A DNA stretch of 64,000 nucleotides. Origin: Balanoglossus misakiensis. Its lineage: Eukaryota > Hemichordata. The stretch's first letter is position 1, and every line of letters begins with the position of its first letter. The notes beneath the pieces are model-generated. The model was not told the origin of the DNA and ran no database searches. It saw nothing but the letters and a program-made list of their open reading frames with translations. The stretch spans positions 7,626,001 to 7,690,000 of the forward strand of contig CM082598.2 in the NCBI GenBank assembly GCA_040954595.2. The letters run 5' to 3'. Both the position numbers and the translations under genes were made by a program. This document shows positions 1 through 8,958 of the stretch, in pieces.

Positions 1-2050
1 TGTTACTCCTCAATGAAAGCAGATAATGCAACACAAACTTGGCGTTTATTTACACGTGTACTCTAGTTTTCGAATGACATATTAAGATGCGGGATGCATG
101 GTCAACTTTTTTACCTAATTTCAATCGAATGACATAATATCAAAAATGTGTTTTTTAACTCAAAAACGCCACCATTTCGGGGGGGGGTCAATAAAATGTG
201 CAACTCAAACAAAAGTTCAAAAAATCAGCTTCCAGATTATGTGTGGTTTATAGGGGTTTTAACATTGTCATTGATGAGAAATTGGCCTCAAAAGTCTTCA
301 CGGTTTTGTGCAATGTCACCTTAAATGAGCTGCTTGGTGGACACACCAAGAAATATCCTAAATTTACAAAGATCTAAAATGTAGGAGTCTGAAGACATAT
401 TATGCACATTAGCCTGTCTGTGAATGTGCATTAATAAAAATGAAATGCATGAGAAAGATTAAACTTACTCTTTTCATATCAATTTATTTCACTGCATTTT
501 TTCTAGACAGGCATTTACTTAAAACTGTAACATTCACACATTTTCAACTAAGTTTCCTCCATATATTCAAACAGCAGGAAAAAAGGGATTTATGTGAAAT
601 TAATCTGTTTTTATTCCAGAAACAAAACTTACTTGTACTAGGGAATGAACGTCAAAATCACACCACCCCCAGAGACAACAAACTGATGACTATTTGACCA
701 TTTTCTCAATTGCTTACTGGAGCCCAGGTTCTTCTTGCACGGTGTCTCATTTCTCATTACACTTCCAGCTTTACTTGGGTTCCTGTGGAGATATATATAA
801 ATTTAAAGCTCCATTCTTATCAATTTAATAGAAAGCCAAATTCAGTGCAAAGCATGAAACAAACACAGACAAAGTTTTTTTTAGGAAATCTCAGAGACAC
901 TACAGCTTTAAGGTCATCAAAACTTCCTACACACTTTCTGAAATGTGTTGTTACCTTGTTCTTCTGCCACAGTATTTTCATTGCTGGCTTCTGAGGCAAG
1001 TTCATCCAGCACAACCCCCACATCATTGTATGTTCCTGAAAGCAGATTTAATAATACTGCGTGATCCAACTAATGAGATTATACCGGTAGTTACAATGGT
1101 TGTATTATTGTGGTCGGTGCAGTAGTCCTGTTGGCCAGTGTGCAGCATAGGACCAAAATAAGAGGATTCACACAACGTTATTGTATGCAACTTTCAGTTC
1201 TCGCATGATACCTACAGAATAATTACTCCAGAGTGCCCCCCCCCCCCAATACAGCTGGTAACAGTAAGGTTTAAAAAGGAGACATTTATCATTAAACATA
1301 CACTTACAGAAATTTCTCATCAACATATTTGCTGACATGTAGCAATATCTCGTATGTTGCTTGATGTCAATATCATCTTTAAAGTGATCCGTTAAGACAA
1401 AGCCAAAGAGACAACAACAAAATTCCTCCCCGTTGAGAAATATAGAAGGTTTTTTTACAAATACAGCTAGATCTACATGTAATCTTTGTCCACCAAACAC
1501 AACGTGAACTTGCAAACTAATTCTTAGAGCAATCTGACTAGTGTTTCTCGAGTTTTTGGGGATGACAACTTCATATCAACATGAAACGGCAGTGATTTTC
1601 AAGTGTTTGCAGTGGACATACATATAATATACATACACACAGACAAACATACATACAGCCAACTTATACTATAAGCTCATATTAGTACACCAAATGAAGG
1701 CTTTAAATACAGATATGAGAAACGTAAACACGTACCTTCAGCTTCATCATCTTGTACCTTGTCAATCATACATAATAGGACCAACAATGTTTGTGTTCAC
1801 ATTTGAAAATGCAAGGCAAATTGTCTGTTGCCATATACACTGGGGTAGTTATTAGGGGGGGGGGGGGTGTACTTGAAAAATATGTCAGCAATGTCTTGTT
1901 GAACAGGCATTCAGTACTTTGATACTTAGTAAAATTGTGAATTGTATTGTTCACTATGATTGGTTATATACTGTAGTTATTGTGTTTAACTTGATGATAA
2001 AATGGTGTTATTTTTCAGCTGAAGGGGTTAAAATAACATTGCGGTATCTC
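1..2050. other. No gene recognised except one weak exon
   Basis: AT-rich sequence with homopolymer C and G runs near 1237 and 1855. Open frames here are short and none resembles a family I know. The only gene-like signal is a possible minus-strand exon at 955-1035, listed separately. A second short minus-strand splice-donor context lies near 1733, after acidic codons. Confidence 0.5.
955..1035 (-). CDS. Possible internal exon of an unidentified acidic protein
   Basis: On the minus strand a pyrimidine-rich AG acceptor is followed by 81 open bases and a GTAACA donor. The translated stretch is acidic (it includes DELASEASNENT and ends AEEQ) and carries no motif I recognise. Another AG acceptor occurs downstream on the same strand near 774, so a small multi-exon gene is possible. 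The call rests only on splice-like ends and composition. It could equally be chance. Confidence 0.25.
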
Positions 2051-2053
2051 AGA

Positions 2054-2765
2054 AACATGCGGGGCCTTATACACTGCAATGAAGGAACAGTATTTGAAGG
2101 TATTATTTGATTGCTAATTTTATTACAGAAATCAATTGTATAACAATGACATTTTAATGACTTCTTTGCCATATCTATGACATATTCTGTTTATCATTTT
2201 AAAAAATAAATAATCTTGTTTATCATTTTAACAAATAAATAATCTTGTTTATCATTTTAGCAAATAAATCTATAAATGTGTTACTGCATAGAAAAAATTA
2301 ACAACTAACACATAACCAGAAATAGATAACATGTAAAACAACACAATATTGCAAAAAAGCCCAGACAAATATAATAAATAATACAAGATAAATTGTAAAA
2401 ATGCTACATTTCATGCAATAAAATAGCACATTAAAAACAGAGTTGTGTAATTTATAATTACACATGTGCATACAGCTCCCATTAATGATTTATATTCTAA
2501 TTTGTTCCCCTTTAAATGTATACTTGTAAGTAAACTTTTAAAATTGACCAAAACTAATGCAATAAATAGCGTCAAGGACGCTTTGGTCTCATTTGTTTAT
2601 TACAAAAAACACTTTCTAAATAAAATATTTAATAAACAGAATATGTCATAGATATGGCAAAGAAGTCATTAAAATGTCATTGTTATACAATTGATTTCTG
2701 TAATAAAATTAGCAATCAAATACTGTTCCTTCATTGCAGTGTATAAGGCCCCGCATGTTTCCTCG
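2054..2765. repeat. Fold-back: inverted arms 2054-2196 and 2633-2765
   Basis: About 130 bp at 2054-2196 recur in inverted orientation at 2633-2765. The match is nearly exact apart from a 13-base indel around the end of the Harbinger exon. The arms carry the transposase codons for CGALYTAMKEQYL. The AT-rich spacer holds three tandem copies of a roughly 33-base unit at about 2186-2272. This is a local inverted duplication that broke the transposase gene, or the ends of a fold-back insertion. Confidence 0.7.
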
Positions 2766-3393
2766 ACAATGGCTGATACAGTCCTCTCCCCTATTCTGAA
2801 TTGAAAGGAAAGACTTCTGAACGTTTCTCCTAAAAAAGAAGAACAAAATTATCATTAACTCCCAGACTAGTTAAATATTTTTAGCAATGCTGAAAATTGT
2901 TTGAAAATAGTAAAAAAAAACCATGATGTCCAACATGTGCTACACAAGGTTTATGAACCCCCATGCTCGTATACATTTGACCTTAACTTGAACTAGTCTG
3001 AAAACATCAACATATATTTTGTTTAATCACTTGCCAGCATTTATTTTACCTACCTGTAGCAAGGAATCGTAATGTAACAGCAAGTCTTTCACTAGGATCA
3101 ACTGCTGATCGCATATTTGTGTTCTGTTTGGAAATGAGAGGGCCAACCATTGCCAGGACATCTTGGAAGGATTGGCTGTCTAGTCGATGGAACTGGCGGA
3201 ATCTTTCAGGGTCTTCAGTCCTCAACTCTTGGATCAGGTTTGCATATGCTCCTTGAGCCTGTCGTCGCAAAATCCATTGTCGAGCCCAGGTTGTTCGAGC
3301 TGCCGCTCTCAACCGGCGTCAACGTCTATGAAGCAGCAAAAGAAATAATAACGCTTCTTCATCCTCTGATGCACTGGAATCTGTCAATTCCAT
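2720..3393 (-). pseudogene. PIF/Harbinger transposase (HARBI1/ALP1-like), truncated
   Basis: Two exons are visible on the minus strand. Exon 1 runs from an ATG at 3393 to a GTAGGT donor before 3055 and includes WARQWILRRQAQGAYANLI and the family's typical ERLAVTLRFLATG. Exon 2 (2829 down to about 2720) continues in phase with ETFRSLSFQFRIGERTVSAI and VEETCGALYTAMKEQYL. This is the helix-turn-helix region that precedes the DDE domain of Harbinger transposases. The catalytic DDE part is absent: the sequence runs into the fold-back at 2633-2765. A TGA interrupts exon 1 at 3319-3321, just after a run of leucines and basic residues. The gene is dead. Assignment rests on the conserved N-terminal pattern only. 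Confidence 0.75.
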
Positions 3394-3858
3394 TACTGAA
3401 CTGAAAAGGGAAAGTGCATTAAAGGTTTTATTTTAACAGCCAATTTTGATTCTCTGCTTACATATACCTCAGTATAGCCGTATAAAGTGTTTCATCCAGA
3501 AAGGGAAACGTCTATCGATATTAACACTCTGTTTACCATGTTGGTGCATGAAATGACGTCAGCGAGCTTGAACGCAGCGTTCACAACAAATCATCAGCTG
3601 ATCATGTAAACAGCCCACAGTCGACTTGTCAATATAGGTAAACTGTAGCGAAAGTGTAACGATTTTGTAAACCAATAAACTTTGCTATTTTGCTTTCGGT
3701 GTAGATAAAAGGTCAAAAGGGCCATCCATTGTACTATGCAGGCAATGCAACACACGCAGCGACATGGGAGGTCCTAGTGTAGATCACAAACTTGTTTGCA
3801 GTTCACGGTCCCTCGACTCGTACGTGGTCAGTCAGGCAGATTATTTTTATTTTTCACT
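3394..3858. other. Intergenic, no gene seen
   Basis: No convincing open frame or repeat. Its right end holds the CACT (3855-3858) that forms the left target-site duplication of the LTR element beginning at 3859. Confidence 0.5.
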
Positions 3859-4153
3859 TGTGGTATTTCTGGAGAATACCTCACCTGGAGTATACCAGTG
3901 CCTGGAGATTCCTGTGGAAATGCTGATTGGGTGGTGACCCTTATGTGACCTGTCACGTGACCCCGTGAAGGTTATATATATCACCGTGGGACCGGAAGCC
4001 GGGGTTCTCTCTCGTCTCGTCCATGGTCTGGTGCTACACGCTCTACTTGTTCTGGACCCGGACCGCCTGCACGCACTCAACTAGGTGAGTATGCGTTACG
4101 GGCATTGACTAGGGAAACCTTTCCGTGGCGTTGAAGTTGGGGAAAACGCTACA
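3859..4153 (+). repeat. Left LTR of the TatD element
   Basis: 295 bp, TG...CA ends. It carries an E-box (CACGTG), a TATA box (about 3973-3980) placed to start transcription near 4005, and a strong splice donor CTAG|GTGAGTATG with the cut after 4084. No AATAAA was seen in it. It differs from the right LTR at three sites. Confidence 0.92.
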
Positions 4154-4154
4154 T

Positions 4155-4172
4155 TGGCGCTGCGAGCAGGGT
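4155..4172 (+). promoter_or_regulatory. Primer-binding-like site
   Basis: TGGCGCTGCGAGCAGGGT starts two bases after the left LTR and begins with TGG, as expected for a tRNA 3-prime CCA match. I did not identify the tRNA. Confidence 0.7.
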
Positions 4173-4200
4173 AGAAAAAGGGAAAAGCCGGAAATTAAGT

Positions 4201-4554
4201 CATCCGTGCAAAGGACCTGGGATTATAATCAACAAGTTAACACCATACTTGTATAAGGTAAAATTCCAGCGGGCCATAGTAACTGCCCACCATGATCGGC
4301 TTAAGCTATGTCGGAACCGAGACCTGCCCCAATGGGTCATGAGGTATCAAGAAAATCTCAAACGGAATAGTACAGGTAAGGCAGAGATCGCCGATGTATC
4401 ATCGACACTATATTGTGTTTGTCGGAAGCCCTATCGTGGTGAGTTCATGATCCAGTGTGATGCTTGCTCGGAGTGGTACCATGGACACTGCGTTGGGGTG
4501 ACGACCAGGGATGCGCGGAGGATTTCTGTTTATACTTGTCCGGCATGTTCTTAA
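4201..4554 (+). CDS. Integrase C-terminal remnant joined to PHD finger
   Basis: The frame is open from the leader with no obvious ATG, so it may be translated only in another context or not at all. Its first part (KVKFQRAIVTAHHDRLKLC, then RDLPQWV) matches the tail of Ty3/gypsy integrases, where a conserved HHDRLK motif follows the SH3-like fold. After about 25 residues comes a complete C4HC3 PHD finger: LYCVCRKPYRGEFMIQCDAC, then EWYHGHCVGV, ending CPAC. The EWYH and flanking aromatic pattern resembles PHD fingers that read trimethylated H3K4 (CXXC1/KDM7 type). That is an inference about ligand. The rest of pol is missing, so this looks like a deletion derivative of an element whose integrase ended in a PHD finger. 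It overlaps the next open frame by 44 bases in a different frame. Confidence 0.7.
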   Translation, partial: HPCKGPGIIINKLTPYLYKVKFQRAIVTAHHDRLKLCRNRDLPQWVMRYQENLKRNSTGKAEIADVSSTLYCVCRKPYRGEFMIQCDACSEWYHGHCVGVTTRDARRISVYTCPACS

Positions 4555-4585
4555 TCTATTGTCTTTCTCTTCATTGTCCACAGAC

Positions 4586-6958
4586 ATGGCTTCTTCGTCT
4601 CCACCTGATTCACCCAAGCGCCAATGGAAGGAGGTCGCTCCGACTGATCCAAGTGCCGCTCGCCAGCGTCTTAGCCAGGAGATATCCGATGCTACCACCA
4701 ATGACTTCCTTTGGCAAGTTCGAGAGCTCGTCAATGGCATCGGTGTTATCTCCATGGGACCTGACCGGTCTGTGGCACAGGGCCAGGAGCTCCTGATCGG
4801 TCAATACACCATAGCGGCCCGGAGGAAGCGATGGGGATGGATCAGAGCCCTGCGCAAAGACGTCGATCTTTGCCTTGGTTTTGATCGCGCTTGGATTGAT
4901 GAACATCTTCCTCATCCAAATCCAAGAGAAAACACTTGGTCTGCTCCCCAAAGGTCCAAGAAGTCGGCTTCGTATGAAGTTCCACCTGATGGTATGTACC
5001 GGGACTTCCGTCTTCAGGACCCTGAGCAAGTGGAAAAATGGCAGCGGGAGTCTGTGCACTCAGGTATCCCGCAAGAGGTGCTGCCCGCAGCACCTCTGCC
5101 AGACGTCCAACGCACTCGGGGGCCGGGGGCGGGGGAACTGGTATGTCCACCGGTTGGATCCATATCGGAGGTGCAACCGGTGTTGGTTTCTGCCCCGGTG
5201 GAGGCAGCGCCGGAAGTACTTCCTGCGCCTATGGAAACGGCTAGCCCGCAACGAGGACCAGCGGTGAGGAAGGCTGTGGTGGCAACTGGCCGGGGTAAGA
5301 AGAAGTCCAGTAGAGGTAAGAAGGGGAAGGGGGTTCTGAATCAGCCTCCTGTTGGCTCCGCAGGGAGTCAGCGGGTGCAACGATCTAGCCCTCTTTCTCT
5401 GGTCGGACCCTATAGTGAGGCTTTTCTCCCGGTTGGTTTAGGGCAACCCCCTCTCGTTCCTCTTCCCCCAGGCTACCTTGGAATACCGCCGGCAGATCAT
5501 GTTCGTTGTCCCTTGCCGGAGTGCACGGAGGTAACTGTGGACCTCAGGGCTCATGTCTTGGGTAAGCATGTTCCTCCGGTACTCCGGGGTGATCATCCTT
5601 TCGAGGCTTGGAGAGTGTTCCATGCTTTGGGCATTCTTCATTCCTGGATTGTTGGGGGATCACCAGGTTCACCGGCCATGAGCTTGTTGGTTTATTTCGA
5701 GCGGTTTGGCCATGTCTTTCTTCCGCCGGTTTCATCGGTAGAGGAAGAGTATTTTCCTTTGATGCATCAACTATGTAGGGATTTGGGGTGGGAGCCCATG
5801 CTACGGTTTGGACTCCACCCGCCAAATTCTCCCGCTGGACTCGTTCACTGGAGAGTGCTCTTGGTTTTGTTGGGTTTTCTTTCTCCTTTGCAGAGAGCGG
5901 AGTTTGCAGGCCTCTTCAGCGGGGATCGGCAGATTCTGCAGGCCAAGAAAACCAAGCAGAGCCATCCTCTGCCCAGGAAGTCGTGCACTGTGTCCCGATC
6001 ACAGGAAGCGCAAGATTTGATTGCCTCGGCAACTGCTTCTGCTTCAGGGAGCCAGAGTTTGGATGTAGGTCCTCGCCCGACTAAGTCTAAGGGTAAGGTG
6101 AAATGTGTTGGCAGTGCGGCTTCGCCACTAGGAGCCTTTGATTCTCATTTTCATTTGGATCGATTGACTTCTTCGTGGCGGGGTACTGTCACCCGCGTGA
6201 CATCGGACGTAGTGGTCTCCTCCCCTTCCATGCTGAAATCACTGACGGGGATTCCCGTATTGGGTGGGGTGGAGGTTTACTGTGACCCTACGACTTTTCC
6301 CACCAATCTTTCCCGGAGTAAGCGTTGGAAAATTGGCATTGCTGTGGGAATACATCCCAAACAGGCGGCAACACTGACTGGAAGTCGACTGGAGAAGTTC
6401 AAGGAATTAATCCAATCCCCTCAGGTGGCAGCAATTGGGGAGGTTGGGTTAGATTTCTCTGTTGAGACAGACAAATGGCCCCTCCATGAGACAGTGTTCA
6501 GGTTGGCCCTTTCCCAGTGTGATCCACGGAAGCTCCTGGTTCTGCACATCAGAGGAGCTACTGGAGATGTGTGTATTGCTGCTGTCGGGCGTAGGGCTCT
6601 TGAAATCGTTCGTGAGTACTGCGCCAGTGAGCAGTTGATCCACTTCCATGGCTTCACTGGAGATCGTTTTGTGGTCGAGTGCTGGATCAGGGATTATCCG
6701 TACTGTTACTTCAGCTTTAATGCTGGTGTTAACACTTTTTCTACCCCTCAGCTTGAAGCACTCAGGGCGGTGCCAGAGGATCGTCTTCTCTTGGAGACGG
6801 ACTCCCCGTACTTCCCTGTGGCCAATGGTGCCAAGCCCAACACTCCAGCCTTTATCGGAGATGTTGCTGTCCTGGTTGCGGCGCGGCGGGGGATACCTCT
6901 GAACCAGCTACTGGAAGCTGCTGCCAACAACACCAGGCGCTTGTACAGCTTCGACTGA
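4586..6958 (+). CDS. TatD-family metal-dependent nuclease carried by LTR element
   Basis: 790 residues from the ATG at 4586. The open frame extends to 4511, but 4586 has better context and follows the splice acceptor. Residues about 1-300 are unrecognised, proline-rich after residue 180, with a basic segment (GRGKKKSSRGKKGKG). A C2H2-like knuckle starts at about residue 308 (CPLPEC, then LRAHVLGKH). Residues about 515-790 are a full TatD domain with the metal and catalytic positions present: DSHFHLD (519-525), GIHP, GEVGLD (E619), HIRG (H654), HFHGFTG (H686, H688), LETDSPYF (D739). TatD proteins are metal-dependent DNases with 3-prime to 5-prime exonuclease activity. No frameshift or stop occurs. 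Role is unknown: it could process cDNA ends, trim integration intermediates or counter host DNA. The finger and basic region suggest nucleic-acid binding. Confidence in TatD is high, in function low. Confidence 0.88.
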   Translation: MASSSPPDSPKRQWKEVAPTDPSAARQRLSQEISDATTNDFLWQVRELVNGIGVISMGPDRSVAQGQELLIGQYTIAARRKRWGWIRALRKDVDLCLGFDRAWIDEHLPHPNPRENTWSAPQRSKKSASYEVPPDGMYRDFRLQDPEQVEKWQRESVHSGIPQEVLPAAPLPDVQRTRGPGAGELVCPPVGSISEVQPVLVSAPVEAAPEVLPAPMETASPQRGPAVRKAVVATGRGKKKSSRGKKGKGVLNQPPVGSAGSQRVQRSSPLSLVGPYSEAFLPVGLGQPPLVPLPPGYLGIPPADHVRCPLPECTEVTVDLRAHVLGKHVPPVLRGDHPFEAWRVFHALGILHSWIVGGSPGSPAMSLLVYFERFGHVFLPPVSSVEEEYFPLMHQLCRDLGWEPMLRFGLHPPNSPAGLVHWRVLLVLLGFLSPLQRAEFAGLFSGDRQILQAKKTKQSHPLPRKSCTVSRSQEAQDLIASATASASGSQSLDVGPRPTKSKGKVKCVGSAASPLGAFDSHFHLDRLTSSWRGTVTRVTSDVVVSSPSMLKSLTGIPVLGGVEVYCDPTTFPTNLSRSKRWKIGIAVGIHPKQAATLTGSRLEKFKELIQSPQVAAIGEVGLDFSVETDKWPLHETVFRLALSQCDPRKLLVLHIRGATGDVCIAAVGRRALEIVREYCASEQLIHFHGFTGDRFVVECWIRDYPYCYFSFNAGVNTFSTPQLEALRAVPEDRLLLETDSPYFPVANGAKPNTPAFIGDVAVLVAARRGIPLNQLLEAAANNTRRLYSFD

Positions 6959-7317
6959 ACGGGTAATCTTTGGGGGGGTCCTAGGCTGCAGTATTGGCGT
7001 TAGACTGTGAAATCCATATTACATCCGGAGCTGCCTTCCATGGGTCTTTCCCTTTTATCTGGGCCCACGCCACTGGGGATATTTTTGCTTGTTGGTTTTT
7101 GTTACTTCCGGTCCCTCCCCAGTGGCAGTAAAATTGTGTTTGCCACCATCGTGTAAGAATCGATCTCGACGGTATGGCTCTAAAAAGTCCCCAAAAAAGA
7201 AAAAAAAACGTGCCATATCCCGGATTGATTCGAATCGGCTGTTCTGTCCATAATCATCTAACCATCTATGAAAGGAATCTCCCAGTTTCCAGAGATCCAC
7301 ACGGAACCCATCGCTTC

Positions 7318-7336
7318 AGAAGAAAACAGGGGAGAG
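7318..7336 (+). promoter_or_regulatory. Polypurine tract
   Basis: AGAAGAAAACAGGGGAGAG lies immediately before the right LTR, where plus-strand DNA synthesis is primed in LTR retroelements. Confidence 0.8.
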
Positions 7337-7631
7337 TGTGGTATTTCTGGAGAAAACCTCACCTGGAGTATACCAGTGCCTGGAGATTCCTGTGGAAATG
7401 CTTATTGGGTGGTGACCCTTATGTGACCTGTCACGTGACCCCGTGAAGGTTATATATATCACCGTGGGACCGGAAGCCGGGGTTCTCTCTCGTCTCGTCC
7501 ATGGTCTGGTGCTACACGCTCTACTTGTTCTGGACCCGGACCGCCTGCACGCACTCAACTAGGTGAGTATGCGTTACGGGCATTGACTAGGGAAACCTTT
7601 CCGTGGCGTTGAAGTTGGGGAAAACACTACA
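7337..7631 (+). repeat. Right LTR of the TatD element
   Basis: 295 bp, the same length as the left copy and differing at three bases. It follows the polypurine tract directly. A minus-strand open frame covers most of each LTR but is a by-product of composition. Confidence 0.92.
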
Positions 7632-8333
7632 CACTTGCCCAGACGAAAAATTATACTTGCCACGGGCGTCGGGCGATAGGAAATATCGAGACATGGAAAT
7701 TTTTTCATTAGAAAAAAAAAGTAGTCGTCCGTGAAGAAAGAGCATTGTACTATGCATATATTACTTACCACAACAAGTGCTGTCATCAATGCTCGCTTTC
7801 AGTGGAGGCGGCCATCTTGTATCGTCGTCAAGTGATGCCGGTGCACGCGCAATTAGGCTAGATACATGAGTAAAATTACTTTGTTCGGCGCACAGGGTGA
7901 GTAATTTTCCTCGCGAGGAAAAAAATATCAAACACGTTGAATATCGTGATCCTCGGCGCAAAAGTAAAAATATCAGGAAAAATCGCCAGCACACAGAAGG
8001 AAAATTGCTCGAATGACTTTTTGCTCAGCTGATTTCTCTCGTGTGCGGCGGCCTTTAACAAACAAAAAATAACTGAGCCAGTGATTCCAACTGGGTATTA
8101 ACAGTGCAACATTCTATATGGGAGCATTAACTTGCAGTTTGTTTGTAAAAGGGATATCCAAAATACTACATGTAGTAATTATAATCTATTTGTTGGGAAA
8201 TGCAGACAAGAAAATCAGTCAGTCAGGTTGTTGTCTATGCTACCAGTAATCCCTGAGCAAACTCTAGCTACATATTACATGTACCAGTATATCAGAAATC
8301 ATTCATTGACACATTCACACTTATTTTGTTTAT
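7632..8333. other. No gene recognised
   Basis: Starts with the right CACT duplication of the LTR element. A minus-strand ATGGCC at 7810-7815 opens a frame of only nine codons. It is followed by a good donor (G|GTAAGTAAT near 7768), so a 5-prime leader exon of an unseen gene is possible. Nothing else supports it. Confidence 0.3.
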
Positions 8334-8572
8334 CTAGTACCGACTACTTTTTCTAGCATATTCTATGAATCCTCTCACTGTTGTTGGTATTTGCTTCGTT
8401 TTCATTTGTTGGCAATGTTGAAGACAAAATGCTGATCCTTGTTCAGTTTCTTTGGTACAGACATCAGGAAAGTTTAGATTAGAAAAGCCTGCAATCTTCA
8501 TTGGTACTTTAAACATGCAGTGTGAGAAAATTAACTTCCACAGTCCGTCTGTTGTGAACAGTCTTCCACATC

Positions 8573-8958
8573 CTTTAAATCAAAGATTTTATGATAAATA
8601 CAAAACATAACATGAATAACACAGTATGGCTCAAAATTGATCAGCATTGGTTATACATGTATACATACTAAATTACTATGATTCATTTTTTGTAGACACA
8701 TGTTTATAGTTATGGATTTTCCATGACACAAACTGAGATAATGAAGAATTTATTAAAGCTATGGCTTCTTTGACAATGAATAAATCCAGCAAGTGCTAGA
8801 AAAGCCCATAAATGCTATGTAATATACTTTTAAACTAGAGGAGAAAACATTGAGGATGATAAAATAGTCTTTCTTTTCTTTTTTAAGCCAGATAGATATA
8901 ATGTTTAAAACTAAATTGACAGGAAAACTAGAAAAACAAATGAGTTACTAGTATTTAC
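8573..8958. other. Intron-like, AT-rich
   Basis: Lies between the last two exons of the degenerate cysteine-cluster gene. No independent feature seen. Confidence 0.4.

Larger units (their letters stand above)
4085..4583 (+). promoter_or_regulatory. Predicted retroelement intron (LTR donor to ORF acceptor)
   Basis: A consensus donor (AG|GTGAGTATG) lies in the LTR at 4084/4085. A pyrimidine-rich acceptor (TCTTCATTGTCCACAG) ends at 4583, three bases before the ATG of the TatD ORF (4586) in good start context. Splicing would remove the PBS, integrase tail and PHD finger and give an mRNA whose first long frame is TatD, much as env is expressed in retroviruses. A second donor-like site (ACAG|GTAAGG near 4375) lies inside the PHD frame. 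All inferred from sequence. Confidence 0.55.
3859..7631 (+). mobile_element. Non-autonomous LTR retroelement encoding PHD finger and TatD nuclease
   Basis: A complete 3773-bp insertion. Two 295-bp LTRs begin TGTGG, end CTACA and differ at three positions. They are flanked by the 4-bp duplication CACT (3855-3858 and 7632-7635). A primer-binding-like site (TGGCGCTGCGAGCAGGGT) starts two bases inside the left LTR. A purine tract (AGAAGAAAACAGGGGAGAG) abuts the right LTR. Between them there is no gag, protease, RT, RNase H or integrase core. What remains is an integrase tail joined to a PHD finger, then a long TatD ORF. The structure shows it moved by reverse transcription, so gag-pol must come from a related autonomous element. 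About 1 percent LTR divergence and the unbroken ORF point to recent movement. That the ancestor was Ty3/gypsy is inferred from the integrase tail. Confidence 0.9.

Noticed and set aside
1168-1515. 115-codon minus-strand ORF
   Set aside because: No family resemblance and no splice or start context. It spans a C-run that is likely unstable.
3847-4080. Minus-strand ORF present in both LTRs (also 7316-7558)
   Set aside because: It is antisense to the LTR promoter and leader, and its duplication reflects LTR identity only.
4586-6958. TatD ORF as a recent bacterial transfer
   Set aside because: TatD is present in animals, the ORF lies inside LTR ends, and the long N-terminal half is not bacterial in layout.
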